A DNA stretch of 64,000 nt. Origin: Symbiodinium natans (Eukaryota > Sar > Dinophyceae > Suessiales > Symbiodiniaceae). How positions within the stretch are numbered: the stretch's first letter is position 1; every line of letters starts with the position of its first letter. This document shows, piece after piece, positions 44,246-54,211 of the stretch. Location of the stretch: positions 652,501-716,500 of the forward strand of contig CAJNDS010002135.1 of NCBI GenBank assembly GCA_905221605.1, in the 5' to 3' direction. Under the pieces are notes generated by a model, which worked only from the letters and a program-made list of their open reading frames with translations, did not search any database and was not told where the DNA came from. The position numbers were made by a program, and so were the translations under genes.

Positions 44246-46103
44246 TCACGGACGGCCGTTCCCCTCCAGACCAGGCTGTGGCCGTCTCCGCTTCTTCAGG
44301 GCTGCGCGCGCACAAATCTGCTCAGCCTGAGCAGGGGCCGCCCGACGTAGGCGCTCCAGGGCCCGATGGTAGGTCCTCTCGTCAGTTGCAAGTCGGAACG
44401 CCTTCAATGCGCGGGTCAATTTGCCGCGTCCAGAAGGTGTAGAGGCAAGGTTTGCCAGGGCCGGCTCGTTGCAGAAAGTACAGCGAGGCGACTCCCGCGG
44501 ACGCCGCGCTGGCAGGCCAGGGTGTCGCGCGCTGAACACGCACGGTTCATCGGTGCCAGAGCACATCTCCGCTTGACCCCGCTTCCTTTGCGGACACTCT
44601 GCGTATGTCAGGCACGGCGTCGCCAACGTCGTTCTCAGGCTCCCGAAGGCTGCCTGCGGTCGGATCCGGGGCCACACGGCCTCAGTTCTCAGGGGCGCAA
44701 CCATGCTCGGGCATTCTGCGTAGAAAATGCGAGGCAGAGCGTGAGTGGTTCTTATGTTAGCCGGAGGCTCGCCCCCTGCCTGCGGGTTCGCTGCGGCGGA
44801 CGGGAGACGCTGCGATTCGAGCCGTTGCGCGTCGAAGGCCTCCCAACGCTCGGGTAATCCATTGCACCGAAGCACGGGCGACCCATCGCGGTATTCTGAT
44901 AGGGCTCGGCAGCAGCTTGAGTTCCTCGATGGGCCAAGCCCAAGCGTGGCTGTAGGAGAGCTTTGAAAGTGCCTGAGAGTTGGCTCTCCTCTCTTCGTCG
45001 GTGAGGCGGTGGCTGGTGCCAAATCGAGCTCGAGCATATATGCGCCTGGTTCTGGCTGCAGCCAGCGTCACCCAGCCCACGTGCGGGCATGGGGACCCAC
45101 GTATCTCCAGTGTTTTCTGCCCTGCTAGAATGAGGTGTAGCCACTGAGGCCTGATCTTCAGGATTCGTGTGGTATCTCCGAAAGCTACGGAAGCAGTTAC
45201 AGGAGCGTCTGCCGAGTCCGCAGACTGCAAGCAGTCATGCGCGCTACTTGTGCTCCCGCGTGTCTTGCCTGCGGTGGGCCTCGAGCGCGATCCGGGTTCC
45301 AAGGTTGCGAGTGAATTTTCCTTCCTCCGGGCAGGGGGGCTTTCAGTCTCGCCCTGACTCTCCGGCTCGCAGTCCAGACCGTCGTCGTCAAAGAGGGGGC
45401 TGCTATTGTCGTTGAAAGAAAAACACGTGGCAGAAGAGCCGGCATGGCTCGTCTCCGTGTCAGAGTTGTCCAGAGAAATAACGTAGGCTGGGCGAGCCGT
45501 GGCAATGGGCATGGCCTGGCTGGCGTAAGCGCTCGGGCCAGGCGCCCAGCTCCGCAAGAGAATGTAATGTCCTGCAGAGTGTCCGGCGGCATCCACGCTG
45601 TTGACGAAGCCTAGCTCACAGTGCACGTGTCCCTGGCCGTAGATGCACGGTACCGCCGATGGTACTTCCATGGGCGTGACGAGAAACGCCCCGCCCAGAG
45701 CCTTCGCGAAGAACGCGAACTCCTCATCGCCTGGGCTGCCCCCAGCGCGCACTCGCCGCGCCATGGCCTGCTGCCCTTCTGCTTCCATCAGCGCCAGGAC
45801 TGGGTCTAGCAAACTCTGCGCTTTGGCCTTCCAGACTTGCTGTTCCTCCGGGTCGCAGATGAATCCGTGGTCGTCTTTCTGCACGGCAGCCCATTCCTCG
45901 GGCAAACGGGCTGCCAGCCAAGCGTATAAGAAACAGAGACCATCCGGAGGACACAGCAACGGCGGACCGTCCCAGCGACATGGCCCAGCCACGGCCATGT
46001 CAACCAAGTTCGTCGGCGGCAGCCGCATATGCGGCAGCAAAACCCCCGCAGGTGGCAGGTGTGTCTCTGCCGCGTCTGCAGGTAGACAAGTCCCCGAAGC
46101 CAT
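44246..46103 (-). pseudogene. Second OTU-ASCH-zinc finger copy, frameshifted and truncated
   Basis: From ATG 46,103 a 448-codon frame parallels the start of the Helitron-type protein: LLPHMRLPP, PPDGLCFLYAWLA (OTU Asp/Cys), AGHYILLRSW (OTU His) and ILKIRPQWLHLILAGQKTLE running unbroken through the whole ASCH domain (GWVTLAAARTRRI, IPRWVARASVQWIT). Near 44,850 about two bases are missing relative to the other copy and the reading moves to the frame ending at 44,246, which has ERWEAFDAQRLES and the C-x5-C...C-x2-C finger with the following GRGKLTRALKAFR helix. Rep and helicase parts are absent. Sequence divergence from the first copy is large, so the two are old paralogues and not a fresh duplication. 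A separate short OTU-ASCH gene is an alternative if the indel is an error. Confidence 0.85.
44849..44852 (-). other. Two-base deletion site in second copy
   Basis: Minus-strand ATTACCCGAGCGTTGGGAGG lacks two bases compared with the pattern encoding I-T-R-E-R-W-E in the first copy. Confidence 0.65.
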
Positions 46104-46207
46104 GGCGGCAGAAGAGTTGAAGCGAGAACTAGCGACTACAAAGCAAGCTCGGGCAACAAATGCTGCAAACCCTTCCTTCGATCATGAACATGGACCATCT
46201 TTCTCTC

Positions 46208-46256
<49 letters not shown>

Positions 46257-46349
46257 CTCTCTTTCTTTCTTTCTCTCTTTTTCTCTTTCTCTTTCTCCTT
46301 CTCTTTCTCTTTCTCTTGCTCTTTTTCTTTCTCTTTCTCTTTATATAGG
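46104..46349. repeat. CT-rich tract upstream of second copy
   Basis: (CT)n passes into CTTT-rich text at 46,200-46,346. The serine/leucine/phenylalanine frames and the lysine/glutamate/arginine frames on it are artefacts. Confidence 0.93.
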
Positions 46350-48282
46350 CAGCCTTGGCGGGGGCGACTATAATGGAGAACTTTGGCAGGGCCCTGCAAC
46401 GCTGGCGGGGGGCAAGTGGGGTCACCTGGCAGGGGCTATCCTGGCGGGGGCAACCCTGGTAAGTGAGGGCAAAGCTGGGGCAAATCTGGCAGACCACCCA
46501 ACCTGGCCCCGGCAACTCTGGCCTTCCTTGTAAAGGCTGCCAGGCAATCCTGGCACAAGACGCGCCAGCAGAACGCGGTGGCAACCGGTAGCAGGGTGGG
46601 CGTGCCGGCCAACCGGAAGCCACCACAGCCACCCTCTCACGGTGGGGGCCACCGGCTTCGTGGGGGGCTGCCCTGGTGGGGCACTCTGCAAGCGTAATCT
46701 TGGGGCTTCCTTTCGAGAGAAGGACGAAGCTTCTAACGGCTGAGGCAGTCCTGGCACCTTCATAGAGAAGGACGACGAAGCTGGCGGGGCCATCCAGGTC
46801 GATCCAGGTCGGGGCCAAGGGGGCCACCCTGATAGGGTATGTGGCGGGGGTGGGGGCCAGCCAACCACAGCCACCCCTAACACGGTAGGGGCCACCGCCT
46901 TGGTGGCCGCCCTGCACTCTGTCAAGGGGCCTTCCTTGACGAAGCATCTGACGGCTGCCAGGCAGTCCTGGCACCTTCATAGAGAAGGACGACGAAGCTG
47001 GCGGGGGCCATCCAGGGGGGGGGCCACCCTGATAGGGTATGTGGCGGTGCGGACCGGCCACCACGGTGGGGGCCACCGCCTTGGTGGGGGGCTGCCCTGG
47101 TCGGGCACTCTGCAAGGGTAATCTTACGACCTTCATTCATAGGGAAGGACGACGAAGCATCTAACGGCAGTCCACGCAGTTTGGGGGCAGGGGGGCCACC
47201 CTGATCGGGTATGTGGCGGGGGGCATCCGGTGGGGGCAGGCCACCCACAGCCACCCTAACACGGTGGGGGCCACCGCCTTGGTGGCCTCTCTATGAAGGT
47301 GTCAGGACTGCCTGGCAGCCGTTAGATGCTTCGTCGTCCTTCCCATGAAGGCAGGTGCCCCGACCTGGATGGCCCCGCCAGCTTCGTCGTCCTTCTCTAT
47401 GAAGCCAGGACCTTCGTCGAGGAAGGAAGGCCTCAAAGATGACCCTCGCAGAGTGCCCCACCAGGGCGGCCCCCCACCAAGGCGGTGGCCCCCACCGTGT
47501 TAGGCTGTGGGTGGCGGGCCCGCACCAGGATGCCCCCGCCACATCCCCTATCAGGGTGACCCCCCCTGGCCCCGACCTGGATGGCCCCGCCAGCTTCGTC
47601 GTCCTTCTCTATGAAGGTGCCAGGACTGCCTGGCAGCTGTTAGATGCTTCGTCGTCCTTCCCATGAAGGAAGGTCCAAAGATGACCCTTGCAGTGTGCCC
47701 CACAGGACGACGAAGCTGGCGGGGCCATCCAGGTCCGGGCCAGGGGGGGTCACCCTGATAGGGGATGTGGCGGGGGGCATCCTGGTGTGGGCGGGCCACC
47801 CACAGCCTAACACGGTGGGGGCCGCCTCGCCTTGGTGGGGCCTCGACGAAGCATCTAACAGCTGCCAGGCAGTCCTGGCACCTTCATAGAGAAGGATGAC
47901 GAAGCTGGCGGGGCCATCCAGGTCGGGGCCAGGGGGGGCCACCTGCCTTCCTTCATGGGAAGGACGACGAAGCATCTAACGGCTGCCAGGCAGTCCTGAC
48001 ACCTTCATAGAGAAGGACGACGACGCTGGCGGGGCCATGCAGGTCAGCCCACAGGGGCATCCTGGTGGGGGCCGGCCATTTACAGACATTTTAACACGGT
48101 GGGGCCACCGCCTTGGCCGCCCTGGTGGGGCACTCTGCAAGGGTCCTTCCTTCATAGAGAAGGACGACGAAGCATCTAACGGCTGCCAGGCAGTCCTGGC
48201 ACCTGATAAGGACGACGAAGCTGGCGGGGGCACGGGGCCAGCTTGGTGGGGGCCACCTGGCGTGGGCCACTGTGGCGGGCCA
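46350..48282. repeat. Field of direct and inverted 200-250-bp repeats
   Basis: A unit with CTGCCAGGCAGTCCTGGCAC, TAGAGAAGGACGACGAAGC, TGGCGGGGCCATCCAGGTC, CCACCCTGATAGGG, CACGGTGGGGGCCACCGCC and GGGGCACTCTGCAAGG recurs in plus orientation (about 46,650-47,285), inverted (about 47,286-47,700) and plus again (47,700-48,230). Each unit contains its own partial palindromes. The frames here (YEGARTA, SSFSMK and so on) are readings of the repeat. Confidence 0.88.
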
Positions 48283-48343
48283 GGCGCTCAGCGCGTAGTC
48301 GCTGCCCCATGGCCTGCTGCCCTTCTGCCTGCATCAGCGCCAG
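48283..48343 (-). pseudogene. Short fragment of the OTU domain
   Basis: On minus, about 60 bases encode LALMQAEGQQAMGQRLRAE, nearly the same as LALMEAEGQQAMARRVRA of the second copy (DNA match around 45,755-45,800). It is embedded in repeats and bordered by minisatellite, a captured or left-over piece. Confidence 0.75.
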
Positions 48344-48894
48344 GGGGGGGTGGGGCAACCCTGGCGGGGGCACGTAATAGTGAACTTTGGCAGGCCCTTC
48401 ATAGAGAAGAAGCATCTGGGCCCTTGAAGCCCTGGCCAGCAACTGGGCCCTTGAAGCCCGGCCAGCAACTAAGTTATGGTTCCTTCACAGAAGGACGACG
48501 AAGCCTCGCAAGCGCGAGGAGGAGGGATAGTCTGGAGGTGAGCAGGCGACCTGGAATGTGTGTAAAAACCCTGGCGGAGCAACCCTGGCTTGGCCAGGCC
48601 GAGGCCCAGGCATGCCCGGGGCGCATAACGGGGCAGCGGACTTTGAGTAGGGGCGAAGAAAGATAAACTTTTGACAAAGTCCTGCATGAGAACCCCCGTC
48701 GTCTTTTTGGCCGGTAAGAGACCAATACAGGCAGACGTAAATGAGGGCAGGGCACTCAGAGTTTGCAGTCCAATCTTATATGCGAAATGGAATGTCCTTC
48801 ACAAACACGACATGTTTTTTCAAGCAGAGGAAGACGAAAACTGCGTGTAGAAGAAGATAGGGAGGCTGCAGAGTCAACAGGGCGCTCGATAGCG
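48344..48894. repeat. Composite minisatellite piece and unique spacer
   Basis: GGCAACCCTGGCGGG, GTGAACTTTGGCAGGCCC and a shortened TAGAGAAGAAGC motif at 48,350-48,420, two copies of GGGCCCTTGAAGCCC at 48,418-48,460, then unique sequence with no clear gene. Confidence 0.7.
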
Positions 48895-49332
48895 TCAGCT
48901 TGGCTGCAATGTGGCACTGAGAAAATCGCAGGTCCGCTGCGCTCGGCGGGCCACCCTACGCAGAGTGTGGCTGATCTCGAGGCAAGCAGCCTCCACGTAG
49001 TCGTGCATATCTCCAACGTGGCGACTGGCAGCTGTGTGCGCGGGACAGGCCTCCTCCAGCTCCACAAGCCTGTATGACAAACGCCACTCCAGCGCGTCTA
49101 CTTGCGAGCGCGCCATCATCAATCCTTCTGCTTGCAGCTGGAGCGCCTCCTGCAATCTTATCCAGTCGCGCTCAGAAATATTGTGGGCCAGTCCTGGTTC
49201 TTGGCTACGCCGCCGTGGTTCGGTTGGAGTGGCCGAGCGGCTGCGGCTGCGTGAGCGAGCACCGCGACGTGGAGCAAGATGGATCGGCGTGGGGGCGTTC
49301 GAGATGTCTTGCGTGTGCGAGAAATCCTGCAT
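48895..49332 (-). CDS. Small RS-rich protein of unknown function (145 aa)
   Basis: ATG at 49,332. The N-terminal third has an arginine/serine run (RGARSRSRSRSATP, residues 24-37) like those of RNA-processing proteins. Residues 55-120 look helical (RLQEALQLQAEGLMMARSQV, ALEWRLSYRLVELEE). No known domain recognised. Frames overlap on plus, but this one has the most protein-like composition. It shares strand with the unknown gene upstream and the Helitron-type genes downstream. Low to moderate confidence that it is a gene or exon. Confidence 0.45.
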   Translation of the reverse strand: MQDFSHTQDISNAPTPIHLAPRRGARSRSRSRSATPTEPRRRSQEPGLAHNISERDWIRLQEALQLQAEGLMMARSQVDALEWRLSYRLVELEEACPAHTAASRHVGDMHDYVEAACLEISHTLRRVARRAQRTCDFLSATLQPS

Positions 49333-49557
49333 GAGAAACTTGCGACGCCGCGGGCAGATGGCTAAACTGGGGAACGGCGAGACTCCAGCTTGAACAAGAA
49401 TAGCTCAGTGCAGACATGCTGCCTAAGTAGTGAAAAGAACCGGTTGCTGCTTCCCGTGTTTGCTCTCTATGTCTGACTCTCTGACCCTTTGACTGTCTCT
49501 GTCTCTCTGTCTCTGTCTCTGTCTCTGTCTCTGTCTCTGTCTCTGTCTCTGTCTCTG

Positions 49558-49614
<57 letters not shown>

Positions 49615-49936
49615 CTCTCTTTTTCTTCCTCTCGCTTTGCCTCTCTTCTCTCTTTCCTCCTTCCCCTGCGTCTCATCTGCCGATCTTTCTGGCATGCACA
49701 ACAGCACACGCAATGCAGATCTTTTCCGCAGGCGCGAGAGCAATCCATTCACAATAGCTGCGCTGGCGCGTAGGAGCCTCACCTATACTCAGATTCAAAA
49801 GGAAGCGCCGGGTAGTTCCTGCCATCTCTACAGGCGTCGGTGCATGGCCAGCGCACAGCGCTGTCGAGACCGGTGCGAGATGCACATGGCAGTCGTCTAC
49901 CGCCTGTCGTCGGCGCCAGTCGCCAGAGCGGCTATG
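49333..49936. repeat. (GTCTCT)n hexamer and CT-rich tract
   Basis: A regular GTCTCT hexamer run at about 49,494-49,578, then (CT)n and CT-rich text to 49,668, downstream (on minus) of the 591-codon gene. The remainder is unique, with ACACGCAATGCAGATC near 49,705 resembling text near 37,928. Confidence 0.9.
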
Positions 49937-51712
49937 TCACGGCGTGTCCGAGGAGTCTGCGTCACAGTGCGCCTTGAACACCAGCCAGGCCAGGGTGTAT
50001 GCAACGGAGCAGTAGGTGGTCCACGTTGGAGCTTTGCGCTTCTCGAATTTCTGAAGGGATGGCAGGGCGAAGAGTTGCAAGGTTTCCTCCTTGAACAGGG
50101 CCAGGAAGGCACGGACCGCGTCCTTCTTTGGTTCCCGAGTCTGGTACTTCTCGGCAAACTCCAAAGTCCGCTCATAGTTGCGAAGGACAGCTTCCTTGGA
50201 CCAAACCGCTTTCAGCAGTTCTGCGCGGGCTTCGTCGACCTCGTCTTCGGTAGTCCATTTGGCTCGATCCGGCTCAGGCAGAGTGCCTACCTGCATGCGG
50301 TCCCAGACATCTTTCTCAGGTAGGAGCAGCACATTGCTCTTGCCCTTGCTGGAGTCTTCGTGGATAGCAGCTTGGATCCAGGCCAGGCGGGCCTCGCGCA
50401 CCATCTCAGTAATGTGCTTGGAGACGCGCTCAGCGTTGGCTTGCAGGACGTCATCTTCCGCCGTGGATCGCAAGCCAGCACGTTCGAGAACCAGGGTCTG
50501 AACCTCGACAGGCAAACACTTGAGCAGCCCGATTTTGTCTTTGACAGCCAACTCAGCACTATCGGCTGCCGTGGCCAGCTCTTGAGCTTTGGTTTCAAAG
50601 GCTTGAATCTCTGCCAGCGGCCAAATGTCCCGAAAGGGCGGCAGCACAGCGACTGCAGCAGGGACGGCTTCCGCCGATGTGCTGTCACTGCCATGCTCGA
50701 CCTTCCGCTGCTTCTGGCGAACGCTGCGACTTGGCGAGTCGCTGGAAGAGGAGGTCTTCTTTGTGTGGCGGCGGGCCCGTTTTGCCTTGGGGTCCGAAGC
50801 ATCGCGTCCCTTTGCCTTCTTCTCCGTCTTGCGATGCTTCTTGTGCTTGACCTCGTTGCTTTTCTTGTGCGCCCGGGCGTTCTTCTTCTTCTTCTTCTTG
50901 CCACTGAGCGCCGAGCTCGAGTCCGTGGAAATGGAGTCAGAGTCATTAATGACAGAAAGTGGCGTCGAGGAGGAACTCCCTGCAGCTTCGGCGTCCAACT
51001 GGCCGAAAGTGCGCTCGCGGCGCATATTCTTTTTCTCGTCCGCCTTGATGCCGTGAGCAAGGGCCTTGAACAGCCGATCTTCCTCTTTGGGATGCGCAAG
51101 CCAAGCTTGTACATGCTTGGTCTGCTTCTTGACTTCCGGAACCTTGCTTGCCCACCAGCGAATGTCTTCAGAGACTGCCGCCAATTCCAGCAGCGCCACA
51201 AGACCGGTGTACACGGCCGCAGCAGCTTCGGCAGCCTCAGCGATCACTGTGCCCTGGTCTCGTGCAGCTTTCTGGATCTGCTTGAAATAGACCTTGCACA
51301 TTTCCTGCGAGGCGCCGCTGTCTCGCTCGACGTCTCTGTTCAGGTTGAAATATCGGACCGCTTCATTGAGGGATTCTTTCTCGAGCATTGCTTGGATTTG
51401 CGGCAGGGATGAGGCCAGTTTCGGGGCAAAGAGCGCCGCGGAATCCAGCGATGCAGAGGACAAGTTCAGTCCCATCAAGGGTCGGCGCAACAGTTCACTG
51501 CAATCGCCGTCCAGGATCTTCCTCAGGTGCTCCGTGGTCAGGCGAGATGCAGGGTCGAACAGGGGCCTGCCTTGATTGTCTGGGTACGACCGAAGTTCCC
51601 ACTTGCACAGGAACTTATAGAGGTCGACGCGCGTGATGTACTGAGATTTCTCCCCAGCTTCGCCCTTGCCCTTTCCACGGACGCTTCCACGACCGCTGCG
51701 CCCGCGACCCAT
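49937..51712 (-). CDS. Lysine/serine-rich protein of unknown function (591 aa)
   Basis: I chose ATG 51,712 (the frame continues upstream to 51,772 only with a GTG). Layout: RG-rich N-terminus (MGRGRSGRGSVRGKGKG), a region with YITRVDLYKFLCKWELRSYP, helical segments up to about residue 230, a charged central part with serine and lysine clusters (KKKKKKNARAHKK; SSSSDSPSRSV) that looks like a nuclear localisation region, then a helical C-terminal half (about residues 360-591). No family recognised. Length, uninterrupted frame and ordered composition argue for a real gene. Its 5' end is duplicated at 52,883-53,007. The upstream region has (TA)n and (CT)n tracts. Confidence 0.78.
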   Translation of the reverse strand: MGRGRSGRGSVRGKGKGEAGEKSQYITRVDLYKFLCKWELRSYPDNQGRPLFDPASRLTTEHLRKILDGDCSELLRRPLMGLNLSSASLDSAALFAPKLASSLPQIQAMLEKESLNEAVRYFNLNRDVERDSGASQEMCKVYFKQIQKAARDQGTVIAEAAEAAAAVYTGLVALLELAAVSEDIRWWASKVPEVKKQTKHVQAWLAHPKEEDRLFKALAHGIKADEKKNMRRERTFGQLDAEAAGSSSSTPLSVINDSDSISTDSSSALSGKKKKKKNARAHKKSNEVKHKKHRKTEKKAKGRDASDPKAKRARRHTKKTSSSSDSPSRSVRQKQRKVEHGSDSTSAEAVPAAVAVLPPFRDIWPLAEIQAFETKAQELATAADSAELAVKDKIGLLKCLPVEVQTLVLERAGLRSTAEDDVLQANAERVSKHITEMVREARLAWIQAAIHEDSSKGKSNVLLLPEKDVWDRMQVGTLPEPDRAKWTTEDEVDEARAELLKAVWSKEAVLRNYERTLEFAEKYQTREPKKDAVRAFLALFKEETLQLFALPSLQKFEKRKAPTWTTYCSVAYTLAWLVFKAHCDADSSDTP

Positions 51713-52882
51713 GGCACGAGCAGAGCTGAGCTCACGCCGAACTTTTCGTGTGTGTGCGAAATCTCGAACCACACGGGCGGCACAATAAGCGTGTTACTGC
51801 AGAAGCACAAGTCATCAGGACAATCCAAACATGCGGGAACTTTCCTACACCGGCCTACGTCATGCAGATGACAGGGGGCAGGTTATAGTCAGCAGAGAAA
51901 AGTATATATATATATACAGACACGTCAATCTCTCTCTCTCTATGTATATATTGTATGTTATATGCTAATATATTTGTATATATATATATATATTTATTTA
52001 TTTATATCTGTATATATGTACACAAAGACCTGGGCCACAAAACACCGACCGCTCGAAAAACAGGCAAACATGCAAACATGTTCTAAAGTGGCGGCCGCTG
52101 GAAATCTAGGCGCATGCAGATTTACACCACGCCGGGCATTTATAAGCACACGTATATTTATATACTGGGCGGACCTGGCAGGGGCTATCCTGGCGGGGCA
52201 ACCTTGGTGGGTGGCAAATCTGGGTCAGCATATAGCACTTGAACAATAGCCTTATAACGGCTGTCAGGCCATCTTAACAGAACCGCCCGGCAACCCTGAA
52301 AGGCAACGGGGCGATGGGCAACCCTGGCGGGGGCGCTTTGGCAGGGCCTTTCATAGAGAAGGACAACGAAGCTGGTGCCCTGGTGGGGGCCTGGCGGGGC
52401 TGGAAGGGGCCCGCTGGTAGGGGCCACCAAAGGCCACGCTGGCGGGGTGGCAAATGTGGTTCAACCCTGACGAGGAACAACCGGGCGGCGGCAACCCTTT
52501 CTTTGGGCAACTCTGGCCTTCCTTCATAGAGAAGGACGACGAAGCATCTGGGAGAACCCGCCCGAACCCTGGGCGCAACGGGGCGATGGCCAAGGCCCTT
52601 CATAGCTGACGGCCTGCTTACCTGGCCAAACCACCTCAAGGCTGTCGGCCACCCTTGGGCCACCCTTGGGCCACCTTGGGCAACCCTGGCGGGGGCAACC
52701 CTCGTGAGGCAGGAGGCAACCCTGTGGAATGCTAAAGGGCAACCCTCGTGGGGCAACCCTGGTGCCCTGGCGGGGGCAACCCTGGCGGGGGGGCAAACCT
52801 GGCGGGGACCGTGGCGGGGGCAACCCTAATAGGGGCAACCCGGCCTGGCAGGGCAACCTGGTGGGGGGCAAAAAGGCCGTTG
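51588..52882. repeat. Tandem duplication, copy 1 (1,295 bp)
   Basis: Begins inside the unknown gene (ACCGAAGTTCCCACTTGC) and runs through its start codon, upstream (TA)n/(CT)n tracts, a TTATATTTATATACTGGGCGG-like segment and minisatellite to AAAAGGCCGTTG. Followed directly by copy 2. Confidence 0.95.
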
Positions 52883-53007
52883 GACCGAAGTTCCCACTTG
52901 CACAGGAACTTATAGAGGTCGACGCGCGTGATGTACTGAGATTTCTCCCCAGCTTCGCCCTTGCCCTTTCCACGGACGCTTCCACGACCGCTGCGCCCGC
53001 GACCCAT
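52883..53007 (-). pseudogene. Duplicated 5' fragment of the unknown gene
   Basis: The first 41 codons (ATG at 53,007) are repeated, then the frame leaves homology after KWELRS and enters minisatellite. Because the upstream tracts are duplicated too, this could be a second start site for transcription. Confidence 0.85.
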
Positions 53008-54211
53008 GGCACGAGCAGAGCTGAGCTCACGCCGAACTTTTCGTGTGTGTGTGTGCGAAATCTCGAACCACACGGGCGGCACAATAAGCGTGTTACTGCA
53101 GAAGCACAAGTCATCAGGACAATCCAAACATGCGGGAACTTTCCTACACCGGCCTACGTCATGCAGATGACAGGGGGCAGGTTATAGTCAGCAGAGAAAA
53201 GTATATATATATATATACAGACACGTCAATCTCTCTCTCTCTCTCTCTATGTATATATTGTATGTTATATGCTAATATATTTGTATATATATATATATAT
53301 ATATTTATTTATTTATTTATATCTGTATATATGTACACAAAGACCTGGGCCACAAAACACCGACCGCTCGAAAAACAGGCAAACATGCAAACATGTTCTA
53401 AAGTGGCGGCCGCTGGAAATCTAGGCGCATGCAGATTTACACCACGCCGGGCATTTATAAGCACACTTATATTTATATACTGGGCGGACCTGGCAGGGGC
53501 TATCCTGGCGGGGCAACCTTGGTGGGTGGCAAATCTGGGTCAGCATATAGCACTTGAACAATAGCCTTATAACGGCTGTCAGGCCATCTTAACAGAACCG
53601 CCCGGCAAGCCTGAAAGGCAACGGGGCGATGGGCAACCCTGGCGGGGGCGCTTTGGCAGGGCCTTTCATAGAGAAGGACAACGAAGCTGGTGGGGGAACC
53701 GCCCTGGTGGGGGCCTGGCGGGGCTGGAAGGGGCCCGCTGGTAGGGGCCACCAAAGGCCACGCTGGCGGGGTGGCAAATGTGGTTCAACCCTGACGAGGA
53801 ACAACCGGGCGGGGGCAACCCTTTCTTTGGGCAACTCTGGCCTTCCTTCATAGAGAAGGACGACGAAGCATCTGGGAGAACCCGCCCGAACCCTGGGCGC
53901 AACGGGGCGATGGCCAAGGCCCTTCATAGCTGACGGCCTGCTTACCTGGCCAAACCACCTCAAGGCTGTCGGCCACCCTTGGGCCACCCTTGGGCCACCT
54001 TGGGCAACCCTGGCGGGGGCAACCCTCGTGAGGCAGGAGGCAACCCTGTGGAATGCTAAAGGGCAACCCTCGTGGGGCAACCCTGGTGCCCTGGCGGGGG
54101 CAACCCTGGCGGGGGGGCAAACCTGGCGGGGACCGTGGCGGGGGCAACCCTAATAGGGGCAACCCGGCCTGGCAGGGCAACCTGGTGGGGTGGGGGGCAA
54201 AAAGGCCGTTG
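52883..54211. repeat. Tandem duplication, copy 2 (1,329 bp)
   Basis: Nearly identical to copy 1. Differences are mainly in (TA)n, (CT)n, (GT)n and TTTA runs plus a few small indels, so the duplication is recent. Confidence 0.95.

Larger units (their letters stand above)
38067..46103 (-). mobile_element. Helitron-derived locus, termini not located
   Basis: Comprises a nearly full-length transposase gene and, upstream on the same strand, a second diverged and broken N-terminal copy. Helitrons end in 5'-TC and 3'-CTRR with a nearby hairpin and make no target-site duplication. I could not assign these ends by eye, so the extent given covers coding remains only. Confidence 0.8.

Noticed and set aside
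46129-47136. 335-codon minus frame with a lysine/arginine/glutamate tail
   Set aside because: It runs from the dispersed repeat field into the CT-rich tract. Composition follows the repeats and no domain is seen.
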